Of a stretch of 64,000 bases of DNA, positions 47,208 to 58,989 are shown in pieces. The DNA lies in NCBI GenBank assembly GCA_026874595.1, contig CM049322.1, forward strand, positions 25,767,400 to 25,831,399. The letters are read 5' to 3'. The position numbers and the translations under genes were made by a program. Position 1 is the stretch's first letter. Every line of letters starts with the position of its first letter. This stretch comes from Sipunculus nudus. Lineage: Eukaryota > Annelida > Sipuncula > Golfingiida > Sipunculidae. Below the pieces are notes generated by a model. That model was not told where the DNA came from. It saw only the letters and a program-made list of their open reading frames with translations, and made no database searches.

Positions 47208-48042
47208 GTGTTGTGTGCACCCATGCCAGAATTTCAGCAGTGATGTTTGTGTAATTGTTTCTTATTCAAAATGTTTAGTACCTGCATTGTTCATATACAT
47301 GAGAAGTCATGGTCCAGCATTGAAGCATTATACCTGGTGTATTTCCAAATGCACAGGTTCGCATAAGGCCTGTAGGCTTGTTTGAATATTAATAAAATTC
47401 ATAAAACCAGGTACTTATGATCATTATTTAATTTTGTGATATTTGTTTATTCTGGATTCTCAAGAACTTTGTTTGGCTGAAACTGAATAAATACCAGACA
47501 TGGTGCAGTACTTTGGAAATGTATTTGATACGTACTCCATAATTTCATGTATAAAGATAGGAAAACAGGTAAAAATGTTAGTACTTGAATGCAAATGCAT
47601 TCATGAATATATATTCTATAATTTTATTTTAATAATCATTTATTTTGACAATATTATTAAAAAATCTTTGATGAAAAAAACAGGTGATACTGTTATCATT
47701 ATTAATTTAAATTATACTTGACACAGTACTTGTTATTAATTTTTAATAAATAGTTTAACTTTTCAAATAATTCTTCTGCAATATAGGTAAAGTTTTATGG
47801 CCAATTCAAAACCTGTGTGATGAAAGGACACCATTTCCAACTGTAGATAATATTAATGACATCAATCCTCTTTCCTGTCTCAACGGATATTATCAAAATC
47901 TTACATAACTTGAGTTAAACACCATCAACTCATAATAGAGCTTATATTACCTCACAAAACCAGCCTTTGCCTACCCCCTCTTCCAAATCATATTTTGTGA
48001 TCATATATAACAGCTGAGCACCGTGACCCATGGGTCCCTTGT

Positions 48043-48240
48043 CAGCATTGGAAAACACATTGTCAGATCAAAAAATATTATTTGCATCTATTCCTTACTC
48101 ATCAATTCAAACCAATCTTATCAACAAGTAATGGCCTATATTACCTTTTCCTCTCAGGTTTTATCTCCATTTGTTATTATTTACCTTTTTACCCTCAAGG
48201 TCAACTTCAGCTGAGCACCATGACCCATGGGTTCATTGTT
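48043..48240 (+). repeat. Second F1-type 3' end in tandem
   Basis: Ends CAGCTGAGCACCATGACCCATGGGTTCATTGTT at 48240, 198 bp after the previous F1 3' end. The sequence between them is unlike the F1a body, so this is a fragment of another F1 subtype rather than a simple duplication. Confidence 0.55.
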
Positions 48241-48553
48241 TTATATACCCCCTTGTGTGTTATTTTCTGTCATGGTTGAAAACGTCCTAATAAAGTAATC
48301 ATTATCCCCACCCACTTATGTCCCCATCTCTCATGAAGGGGCATCTCCTGTGGGACACTTTGGCTGTAGCCCACAGGGGTCCCCTCATGCAGGTACTGCT
48401 GTAATGTGATGCACTAAATAATTCAGGGCTTTCAGGAAAAACTTTTTTTAGAAAGCAATTTTTAACTGACTATGACTGTATGAAACATGACCTGAGAAAA
48501 TTTAATTTTGCAAATACTTGCCTTTATAAAATGTAAAGTGTATTTTGCTTTAT
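48241..48553. other. Stretch without recognised features
   Basis: No repeat terminus or tandem pattern was seen. There is a short inverted text around 'gtgggacactttggctgtagcccac'. Confidence 0.45.
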
Positions 48554-48700
48554 TAGCAAACCTGTGAGCTGTGTGTGGGGTCTTCCATTGTCTGTTGGCC
48601 ATACTATCCAAAAAATGGTAGAGGGTAGCATCACCTAAATTAATGCAAAAATCAGTCATCTAAAAAACTATAGGATTGAGCTTTTTAGCCCTCAGCCTTA

Positions 48701-49553
48701 TGCCCTTCTCACACTGGCGGGAAATGACGCGCGCCTAGTGCCGCTTACTTCAACACCGGTTATCCCAAGGGGTTAACCCGGGTCATCGCCAGTAACCTCA
48801 CTACTCTCCCGGTCTACGCCAAGTTTTGGGAATGTTAAAAAATTTTTTTTACTTTAAGCGCCTATAGGCACATGTCAACACCCATCATTTTGTGTCATCG
48901 CCTATCATCACAGGTCAACACCTAAAAAAATTGGCGGGAAAATATCTCTACCATCAAGCCATCGTATGCTCCAAGCTGATGTCGATGGGTGAGCCAGGGC
49001 TTGACCCATCAGGTCCTGGGACGACGTTGGTCTCGTGCCTTGCACTTCCTGAAGCACCTCAGCATGACCAAAATAGCTAAATCCTCTAACATGTTATCTT
49101 CCAACGTGTCAAAGGACTCCTCCCACCCAACAGGCAAAACAGATGACATCGCAAGCAATAGGAAACAGCCAAACAGACACTATATATGTAGTATAAGCGC
49201 CAGTCGCCGACCTTAACCAGCACAGACGATCGCGCATGCGCGAGCACTAATATTAACCCCTGCCAACACCTATAGACGCGAGTCATAGCCTGTCATCTTA
49301 TGGTATGTGTTGACAGGCGTTGGCTGGCGTTAAAAAACAACGCGAGTCAACTTAGATCAACGCCATATTATGCGATGACTGGCGCAGATTTTGGCTGTGA
49401 CCCACGCTGACTCATGTAAATTGGCGCCAGTTATCCCCAACCAACGCCATCACTACTTTGCATGGCGTATAAAACGGCGCTAACTGTGAGATAACAGACA
49501 TTGAAGTTAGTGCCACTAGGCGCACATCATTTCACGCCAGTGTGAGAAGGGCA
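48701..49553. mobile_element. 853-bp MITE, PIF/Harbinger-like, TTA target duplication
   Basis: The ends TGCCCTTCTCACACTGGCGG and (reverse complement) TGCCCTTCTCACACTGGCGT continue as an inverted repeat for about 43 bp with a few differences, several of them CG/TG changes. TTA flanks both sides (48698-48700 and 49554-49556). No transposase ORF. A 3-bp TTA duplication points to the PIF/Harbinger group. Confidence 0.85.
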
Positions 49554-49556
49554 TTA

Positions 49557-50247
49557 GAGGCTGAAGGTCACTGGACTCGCATCTTAAAAGATACTGTGGA
49601 TGCATTTTAAGCCAAACTTTCATCCCAGGTCTTCCATCTTGAATACATAGCTCACTTGCCAATAGTGGATGATTCATATCAATTTTCGGGTCACAAGGGC
49701 AAAGGTCAAGGCCACAGGAGCTATCTGTCAAAAAATTAGTTTCTGGATGATAATTCCTGCTTTTATTGATGTATTGATTTCAAACTTGACTTATATATGT
49801 CCCATTGAAAAAGCAAGAACCCAATTGATTTTGGGGTCATGAGGTCAAAGGTCAAGGTCACAGGACCAACATCTTCAAAAGATTGTGGATTGATAGATTG
49901 AAGAAACTAAAACTGCTAAAAATGGGGGCCTATTCTTAAGGGGGGGGGGCGTACTATGTCTGAGGATACTCTGGCACCTGCAGTGCCAAGAAATGTCTAG
50001 TTTGTTTATGAAATGTTACTTTTATATAACACTTACTGTATGCCTATTTGTTCCCTTGGTGCATCACTGAATGGTTTAGCCTATGTCTATTATTCTATAA
50101 TTTACAGAGTTTCATTTTAGCAGGGCCATTTTCTCATAACTTTTCTAATGATAATATACATGAAAAACCAAAAGAAATAAAAATATTTTGCAGTTACTAA
50201 TATTTTCCAAAATGCAGCTGAGTGATGTGACCCATGGGTCCCTTGTT
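49557..50247 (+). repeat. F1 fragment with 3' end
   Basis: Body sequence with 'ggtcaaaggtcaaggtcacagg' near 49842 matches F1f and F1g. It ends CAGCTGAGTGATGTGACCC...CCCTTGTT at 50247. No F1 5' end: it joins directly to the F2d hairpin remnant. Confidence 0.6.
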
Positions 50248-51358
50248 TTATATTTTAGAGCGAATTATAGAAAAAAATGGTGTGTGTTAACATTTTCCTT
50301 GTGAGCAGGATATCTGGAAAAGGATTAACCATAGGAATTTTATTTCTCCTGTGCTGATGTAAATAAACAAAATCTCTGTCAATTTCGAAGATGGGTGATC
50401 TTGACTTATTTTTGACATTTGAGAGCGAATTATAGAAACAACTTAGAAGCTAATTTCTCAGAAATCACGGGGTGGATTATTATAAAACATGCTATGATTA
50501 TTTGTGTTGATGGTCTGTAACTGCTGCATGAGTTTGGGGGCGCCACCTCCAAATTTCTGATTTTAAAAGAATTTTTATAGGATTTTTAGCTCAGCTGACT
50601 TTCAGTCATGCTGGGCTATAGTGATGGGTCTTTGTCCGTCTTCCTACCGTCTGTCCGTCCGGCCGTCCGGCCGTTAGCAGGGCACAAATCGTAACCGTAG
50701 GGGTTAGGGCCATGAACCCTATGCAGTCTTAGAGGTTCTAAAAAGATCTCCTTGCAAACCTGAAATAAGGTAACTGCAACCTATATTCTCGAAGTTAAGG
50801 GGTGTGTTTGCACCCCCCAGAAATAATTCTTTTAGCCAAAATTTTCATCCCAAACCTTCCATCTTTCACATACAGCTCACCTACCAACAGGGAAAGAACC
50901 ATAATTATTTTGAGGTCACAAGGTCAAAGGTCAAGGTCACAGAACCAACTTCTTTGAAAAGCCTGTGGATGCATTTTAAGCCAAACCTTTTATCCCAATT
51001 CTTTGATCTTTCACATATAGCTCACCTACTAAGTGGGAGAAGAATCCTATAGATGTTGAGGTCACAAGGTCAAAGGTCAGGGTCACAGGATCCACTTCTT
51101 TGAAAAGGTTGTGGACACATTACAAGCTAGACCTTTCATTCCAAACCTTTCAGCACTGATATCGCTTCTCTGCCAACAGGGGAAAAGACCTGTTGATTTT
51201 GAGGTCAAAGGTCAAGTTCACAGCACCCTCTTCTTGCGTGGAGTCGTTTTCAGGCAAACTTTTCAATCTATACTTTCCATCTGTCATATATGGCTTACCT
51301 ACCAATAGGGGAAGAAGCTTATTGATATTGAGTTCAAAAGGTCAAAGGTCAAGGTCAC
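49842..51358 (+). promoter_or_regulatory. Cluster of predicted DR1-type nuclear receptor sites
   Basis: Perfect AGGTCAAAGGTCA at 49842, 50921, 51067, 51202 and 51339; three of these run on into AAGGTCA. Sequence match only. Confidence 0.35.
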
Positions 51359-52304
51359 AATATTGTTCTAAATGCTTGTGAACATATTTCAAGTGAAACT
51401 GTTCAACCCAAACCTTCAGTTTTCTACATATGCCACATCTGTGCATCACTGAATGTGATTCAAACTTCATATTTATGGGTCTGAAGAAATAACTAATTGA
51501 TTTTGAGGTCAGCTGGTCAGGAGGTTAAAGGTTGCAGGTCTAAGTTATTCACTCATTGGTTGCCAAGTAATTACACCCAGCCAGTTGTAAGTGGTTAGTA
51601 GTTACCCATCATTTAGAAAGAATCCAGTTGATATGTGGGCAAAAGGCCAAGGTTATAGGTCAGGGAAAACCATTATGTCTGCCAGGTAGCCATTTTAGAA
51701 ATCCTTTTGTCAGGGCAGATTCTGTGATTTTTATATGATGTTTGTTGTTCAATTTCCGACCTGTCAGAAATCCAATATGGCCACCAGGAAGCCATCTTTA
51801 AATTCCTTTAGAATATATTATCTCAAGAACTATTAAAGTGAATGCAGTGGGATGTATATTAATGTAATCTTGCATTGGGTCAAAGATTTCTTGATAAATA
51901 TGACCATCATTTATGAAAGCTCAGTACAGTTGGCTTGTATTGAATAATAGAATAATTAATATGGAAGCACCCATTTCACAATAATTCTTGCATGGATTTC
52001 CTTGATCTATTGCTGTATTTTGATCTTATATGTGGCCTGTGTGGTATTCCTTTTGAAACTGACAGGTATTGAGCAAGCTGTGGGATTAGTTCCTGATAGC
52101 TCAACAACCATACATTTCGCCTCAGACCATCATTCACTATGTTTTAACCAGACATATATGATAAGAATTTATGGCAACGTAGAAAATTTAAACAAAATTA
52201 ACATATAGGTTCTGCAACAATTTTACTAGAAGTTGTTAATCACAGCCCATGATGTTGCAGGTCATGCTTGGCAGCTGAGCGTCATGACCCATGGGTCACT
52301 TGTT
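50588..52304 (+). mobile_element. F1l: F1 element nested in F2d
   Basis: 5' end AGCTCAGCTGACTTTCAGTCATGCTGGGCT with GTCC/GGCC tract; 3' end CAGCTGAGCGTCATGACCC...CACTTGTT at 52304. It belongs to the F1g/F1m subtype but is shorter (1717 bp). It splits the F2 text 'atcggatttttcaactttt'. Confidence 0.8.
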
Positions 52305-54813
52305 TAAATTTTGGCCTTGTGAGCGGGATATCTCCAAAAGTATTAAACACAGAAATTTCATTTCTTTGGTGCTGATATATATCAACAAAATCTCGGTCAA
52401 GTTCAAAGATGGATGACCTTGACCTAATTTTTTAAGGTCACAGAGCTTCAAATAGAAAAGAACTTAGGAGTTAATTTCTCAGGAACCACTGGATGGATAG
52501 TTTTGGAATGGTGAATGGTCATTGGCCTTGATGATCTCTTAACGCTGCATGACTTATGAAGACTGGGACCTGACTTACAAAGTTACTTCATATCTCTCTA
52601 GTTCCAGTTGAACAAGAGACATATGTACAGATATACATCCATGTGAGAACAAATATTACATGAATACTTGTTAATGTTACCACCCATAAATACTGCTCTT
52701 TTGGCTGAGGGCTTTTGTCAGCTTTTGCTGATATTCTAGTTTTTCAGCGAACCTGTGAGCTTATGCGATGGTGGGGCGTCGTCCGTCATGTGTCGTGCGT
52801 CGTATGTTGTGCGTCGTCTGTACGTTAACCATAGCTATCTCAAAAATGGCTGGAGCTAGCATCACAAAATTTTTTGCAAATAATCAGTCATCCAAAGAAC
52901 TATATCGAATTTTGTTTATTTTTTTTCTAACTCCATTTTCTTAGATTTTATAGGGAAAAAGCTAAAAAAGCTTTAAAAATCTTCTTCTCCGAAACTGTCC
53001 AGATAAATTGTCCAATATTTCACAGAAATGATCCTTGGAACAATCTTTCTCAAGTTTGTTCGAATGGTTGCAGTTCGGAGATTTTTGGCCAAGTTACAGG
53101 AGGTTGAACTTTGTTAATTGTGCAAAAAAGTATGTTAAAATTTAAATCTCAGAAACGGCTAGAGCTATCATCACCAAATTTTATGCCAATGTTGGTCACA
53201 CAGGTCATATCAAAAATTGAGGTATTGGTGGTGCCACCTGCATCGCCCTTTTTTGTACGGGGTCATCAGTGCCTGTATCCCACTGGGGGCTACAAAAAAT
53301 TTCTTCTCTGAAACCATATGGCCAAAATGTTTATTATTGCACAGAAATGATCCTAGGGTATTGCTATCTCAAGTTTAATCAAGTGGTCTCTTTTCAGTGA
53401 CTTGTGGCTAAGTTATGGGTAGCTGAATTAAGTCATATGCCATAACAGCCCATTTTAGCTCAGTGGCTACAAAGATCTTCTTCTTATTTGGGCCAAATTC
53501 TTAAATCTCACACATTAATTATCCTCAGATGTTGATAATTCAAGTTTGTTCAAATGGTTTTGGTTCAGTGCTTTTTGGCTGAGTTACGGGAAGCTGAACT
53601 TAGCCAGTTTGCTGTATCTTCCTATATGAGTTATAAACCTGCGAAACATTTTTCGACTGATGCCACTGAAGCCAGTTTGTTAAATATTTTACAAGAATAA
53701 TCCCTACAATAATTCTTATAATAATTGTCATTAATGGTTCCACATGAATGATTTTTGGCTGAATTATGGAGATTGAATTGAGTCATTTTACCATATATGT
53801 TAGCTGTGTGATGCTGTTACATCTAGCCTGGCACCAGTTTATCAGCATCTATTACATCATGCCACTAGACATTTAGATTTCAGGTCATCTTTGGTTAATA
53901 TTGACAAGAAAGTTTTGTTAAAAGCTTTTAACAAATTTAGATTTATGATTTAAGTTATTCATCATACCAGGCAATGTTACAATCATGGATATTCAGCTAT
54001 ATAATGACAACTGTGGCTATATAAAGACAACTGTACGTGGATTATAAATTATTGGTATCCCTCAACTTAATTCAAGAATTTGCCATCAATGAGATGTATC
54101 TGTATTTTAATTTTGCATTCAGGATACATCTGTAATACTTTTATATATATTCCTGATTTCTTTTTTATAAAAAGTCAGCTGAAAAATCATTTTGTATTGG
54201 GAAAATAAATTTCAAAGTTATTTCAAGTAGGGACCACTTTTGTGTACAGATGGCAGCACTTGGTTTACCATTGGCAGATTGCCAGTGCCTTGATGTTGGC
54301 CATTAGCCAAGATGATGTCAGCTCTATAAATAGTGCTGGCACTTTGCCAAGATTGGAAGAAGTGCAGCCAGGTATAGGTCAAGAGTTCACTCATTATAGT
54401 AGCTGCATTCTATTTATAGATTTGGAAGACTGCTCACTGCATCATATTTGGCACCAAAGTTCAGCCTGAATCTATTTACAGCTTTGGCAGACTGCCAGCT
54501 GTATCAAATTATGCAATAGGTCAAGAGTTCCCTCAGTGCAGCCAGGTACAGGTCAAAAGTTCACTCAGTCTAGCCAGGTGCAGGTCAAGAGTTCACTCAG
54601 TGCAGTTGCTTGAGGCAGCAATTTGTCACAGGTCACTTGGGGGCAACTGCCTTACTCACCTAAGCCTTGTCAGCCCAGTGCATCAAACTCTGGGAAAGTT
54701 TGATGTATTGGACTGATATTTTGACCTGTCTATGCGTCTTTGATGGTATTCTTATTTACAAGAAAGGTGGTGCCACCTACATTGACTTTTGCAGTGTATG
54801 CGCCTGCTTTTTT

Positions 54814-57253
54814 AGCTCAGCTGACTTTCAGTCGTGCTGGGCTATAGCGATGGGTCTTTGTCCGGCGTCCTTCCGTCTGTCCATCCGGCTGTCCGTCCGG
54901 CCGGCCGTCCGTTAGCAGGGCACAAATCGTAACCGTAGGGGCTAGGGCCATGAACCCTATGCAGTCTTAGAGGTTTTAAAAAGATCTCCTTGCAAACCTG
55001 AAATTAGGTCACTGCGACCTATATTCTCGAAGTTATGGGGTGTGTTTGCACCCCCCAGAAATAACTCTTTGAGACAAAATTTTCATCCCAAACCTTATAT
55101 CTTTCACATACAGCTCACCTACCAACAGGGGAAGTACCATAATTTTTTTATGGTCAAGAGGTCAAAGGTCAAGGTCACAGGAGCCTCTTCTTTGAAAAGC
55201 CTGTGGATGCATTTTAAGCCAACCCTTTCATCCCAATTCTTTGATCTTTCACATATAGCTCACCTACTAAGTTGGAGAAGAATCCTATAGATTTTGAGGT
55301 CACAAGGTCAAAGGTCAGGGTTACAGGATCCACTTCTTTGAAAAGGTAGTGGACACATTTCAAGCTAGACTTTTCATTCCAAACCTTCCAGCACTGATAT
55401 CGCTTCTCTGCCAACAGGGGAAAAGACCTGTTTATTTTGAGGTCAAAGGTCAAGTTCACAGCACCCACTTCTTGCGTGGAATCATTTTCAGGCAAACTTT
55501 TCAATCTGTACCTTCCATCTGTCATATATGGCTTACCTACCAATAAGGGAAGAAGCCTATTGATGTTGAGGTCAAAAAGTCAAAGGTCAAGGTCACAATA
55601 TTTAATTGTTCTAAATGCTTGTGAGCATATTTCAAGTGTAACTGTTCAACCCAAACCTTCAGTCTTTCACATATGCCACATCTATGCATCACTCAGTTTG
55701 ACTCAAACTTCATATTTATGGGTCTTTTTGCTTGAATAAATAACTTATTGATTTTTGGGTCAGCTGGTCAGCAGGTTAAAGGTTGCAGGTCAAAGTTATT
55801 CACCTATTGGTTGCCAAGTAATTACACCAGATTTAAGTGGTCAGTAGTTACCCATCATTTAGAAAGAATCCAGTTGATATATGGGCAAAAGGCCAAGGTC
55901 ATAGGTCAGGGATGTTCACAATTACTTATTTTATAGACCATCTCTATTTTTCTTGTATATATAACCATCCCACTCCAGCTGGTACATCTACCTGTGTGGC
56001 TGTAATTGTGAGTGACACTGGTGACATATGACTCCCTTTTGTTTCAGCCTATTAAGTGATAAGGCTCAGTGATAAGTACCTCGTTACTTCATAACAAAAA
56101 CACTGTTGTCAGAATGCTTCAGCCAGGCATTAAGACTATGAGAGTATAGTATTAAGGTTTAGCTACTGATTTATAAGATGATGGGAACATTTTGCAATTT
56201 ATTTTATGGAATCCTATCAATAAACTTATTTTCCTAGATATCTGAAATTTTAATATATATCACCACATATAAAAGCAAGTGTTTGTTCTCATAATATGTG
56301 GATGTGTACCTTGATTTAGGATGGCTTTTTGTTTTATTTCAAGACTCTTAGTCATGCTTTCTGCATTTCTTTTCTTTCAGGTTTGGCAGTTTACCTACCC
56401 TGCTGACCCCATTGAAAAGCAGAGTGATAATAAAAATATTGGACTTACACTTTTTACAATTGCATATCTATAAATCTTATATGAGGGCCTGGACATGCCT
56501 TTTGAATTATTTTGGGCATTTATTACTGGATAATTTGCCCCAAGTTTGGTCTCTTATTGGAGAATGTGGGATATCAAATGTCATACTTGTCAGAAATCCA
56601 TTATGTCTGCCAGTTAGCCACCTTAGAAATTCTTTCTTCAGGGCAATTTCAGTAATTTTTCTTTAATGTTTGGTCCGATTTAGAGAATGTTTGTTGTCTG
56701 ATTTCAGACTTGTCAGAAGTCCAATATGGCCACCAGGCAACCATCTTTTAATTCCTTTTGATCATATTATCTCAAGAACAGTTAAAGTGAATGCAGTTGG
56801 ATGTATATTTATGTAATCTTGTAAAGGATTGGGTCAAATATTTCTGAATAAATATTACCATCATTTATAAAAGTGCAGTACAGTTGGCTTGTATTGAATA
56901 AAAATTCATACAGAAGCACCTGTTTCTCAATAATTCTTGCATGTATTTCCTTGATTTTTGCTATATATTTTGATCTTATATTTGCCCTTTGTGGTGTTCC
57001 TTTTGAGACTGACAGGTTTCAAGCAAGCTGTTGGAATAGTTCCTGATAGCTTAACAATCATGCATTTTCCTCAGACCATCAATTCACTGTGTTTTAACCA
57101 GACATAGGTGATATATATTTCTGTTGTCATAGAAAATTTTCAACAAATTGGCAAATTGGTTCTTCAAAATTTGACTGGAAGTTGTGAATCTCAGTCCATG
57201 ATGTCACAGGTCATGCTTGGCAGCTTAGCGTCATGACCCATGGGTCACTTGTT
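54814..57253 (+). mobile_element. F1m: F1 element, paralogue of F1g, empty for F2a
   Basis: 5' end AGCTCAGCTGACTTTCAGTCGTGCTGGGCT; 3' end CAGCTTAGCGTCATGACCC...CACTTGTT. It is about 2440 bp and nearly identical to F1g outside F2a. Perfect DR1-type strings at 55159, 55305 and 55440. Confidence 0.85.
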
Positions 57254-57345
57254 CTAAGGAGGGGTTTGACATATCAGTCTGACATTTGGCATATTTATAT
57301 ATCTTTTCGTTGTATATAAGACTGGTGGTACCAGCTACAATCATT

Positions 57346-57963
57346 GTATCCACAAAAACAGAGTTTTGCGGATACAATGTTTTCAGTCAGACGCCAACGC
57401 TGCCGCCATTGCCGCATAGGTTTCCGGAGAACTCCTCCATAACCACTGGGCAGAAATTTTTAAAATTTGGAATTATGATCGGTCACATGTGAACTGCTGC
57501 CCCCTCATTTTTGGTTGACCTCTGACCTTTCCTCTCTGCCCAGCGTCCATTTGTGCGTCTGTTTCCACACATAAACCCACATATCTCAGGAACCGTTTGA
57601 CCGATAAGGCCAAAGACTTTGCACAAATGTAGCCCTTGGAAAGATTTATGACATACACTAAAAATGGTGGCGCCATTTTTGCACAGCGTCCATCTGTTCA
57701 TCTGCCTTAGGATAAAATCACTTATATCTCAGCAGTGGTTTGACTTTTCCACCTGAAATTTTTCAGGTTTATATATCCTGGACAATTTCCTCAATTTTAT
57801 GACAGGTGGCACCACCTACATTCATGTTTACACTGCAGACATCCATGCTAATATGCAACACACCTCACTCTATTTCCCTTGCCACTTAATCCATGCCTCA
57901 CTTCACCCATCCCACTCTGATTTCTGCGGATACAGTCGCTTGTCGACTACCCATATTCTAGTT
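57346..57963 (+). mobile_element. F3d: short F3 element nested in F4e
   Basis: 5' end GTATCCACAAAAACAGAGTTTTGCGGATAC; 3' end TGCGGATAC..GTCGCTTGTCGACTAC..TATTCTAGTT. At 618 bp it has fewer tandem units than F3a, F3b or F3c. It is inserted after the same F4 text 'agctacaatcatt' as F3b. Confidence 0.8.
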
Positions 57964-58989
57964 TTAAAATGTCCTAGTTAGAAACTTGCAGGTCTGAAAT
58001 GTCCATTTTGCTATAATAATAATGACTAAGGTAGATATGCAGGACTTAGAGGATCAATATTAACCTTTAAAAATAAATCTCCATTCATACTCCCAAACTT
58101 TGCACAGGTTCGCATTAGGCCTGTAGGCCTTGTTTTACTATCTGCAGTGACATAGATTCTATAGGGAAAAGGCAAAAATTAACTTTACAATCTTCTTCTC
58201 TGAAACTGTTAATTCAAATTATTCAATATTTCACAGAAATAATCCCAGAAATAATCTCTCAAGTTTGTTCAGATGGTTTAGGTACAATAATTTTGGCCAA
58301 GTTACAGGAATTTGAACTTCTAAAGTTATTTGGCAAAGTAAGCATACTAACATAACAATCACACAAACAGCTGCAGCCAGCATCACAAAGTTTTTGGTAA
58401 ATGTTGGTCACATTACTCATATTTGAAACTGAGGTTTTGTGGTGCCACCTACATCAACCTGTTTTTTACGGGCAAAACATTATAATTTGAGCTTCTTTAA
58501 GTTTCTACACTAAAGATGTTTTATGATGAAACAGTCAAACCAAGTGGTTTTTTTTTCACAAGAATTATCCTAAAAGTAGGAATCTCTCAATTATATAAAT
58601 ATAGATCAAGTTCATTGATTTTTGGTTGAGTCATAGAGAGCTGAAGTTGGTCTTGTGGCCATTAGTAAGCCTATATCAAACTGAGAGCTGCAATAGTCTT
58701 CTCCTGCAAAACTGTTGTTTCAAATTCTGTAACATTGCACAAAAAATTATTCCTAGGGGACCTTTGTTCAAATTTACTAAACTAACTTTTGGCTGAATTA
58801 TTGGACATTTAATAGTAGGTAAACAAAGCTAGTAGATTAATTGATGTAACAAACTAGGCACTGTTGGTGTATAAGCAGAGCTACAATGGGTGTCCATTTC
58901 CAAGATAAATAAGATAAATCCATGAATAAAATATATCTGTATTAGAATCTTGCTTTCAACAGGCATCTATTATTATTCCAAACATTTTT

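Larger units (their letters stand above)
39295..47382 (+). mobile_element. F4c: F4 element with three nested insertions
   Basis: 5' end ACCGAACCTGTGAGCTTATGCG; 3' end GCACAGGTTCGC, AAGGCCTGTAGGC, TTGTT at 47382. It contains the inverted-array element (about 39964-41985), F3c (42054-43563) and F1k (46079-47207). F4 body between them runs in the order seen in F4a and F4b. Confidence 0.8.
39139..48042 (+). repeat. F1 (F1a-type) remnant split by F4c
   Basis: 39139-39294 and 47383-48042 match consecutive parts of the F1a/F1j body ('agattgatgtgaagttagtcc', then 'aaaaccaggtacttatgatc'). It ends CAGCTGAGCACCGTGACCC...CCCTTGT at 48042. The 5' part is missing. Confidence 0.65.
48687..52742 (+). mobile_element. 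F2d: F2 element with MITE, F1 fragment and F1l inside
   Basis: The 5' hairpin AGCCCTCAGCC..GAGGCTGA is split by a MITE. F2 body is visible at 50262-50587 and 52305-52700; the 3' end GGCTGAGGGCT, TCAGC..GCTGA, ATTCTAGTT is at 52742. The part between 49557 and 50247 is F1 body. Confidence 0.65.
52746..58134 (+). mobile_element. F4e: F4 element containing F1m and F3d
   Basis: 5' end AGCGAACCTGTGAGCTTATGCG; 3' end GCACAGGTTCGC, AGGCCTGTAGGCCTTGTT at 58134. It lies directly behind F2d, both inside F4d. F1m sits between 'gcgcctgctt' and 'ctaaggaggggtttga'. Confidence 0.8.
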
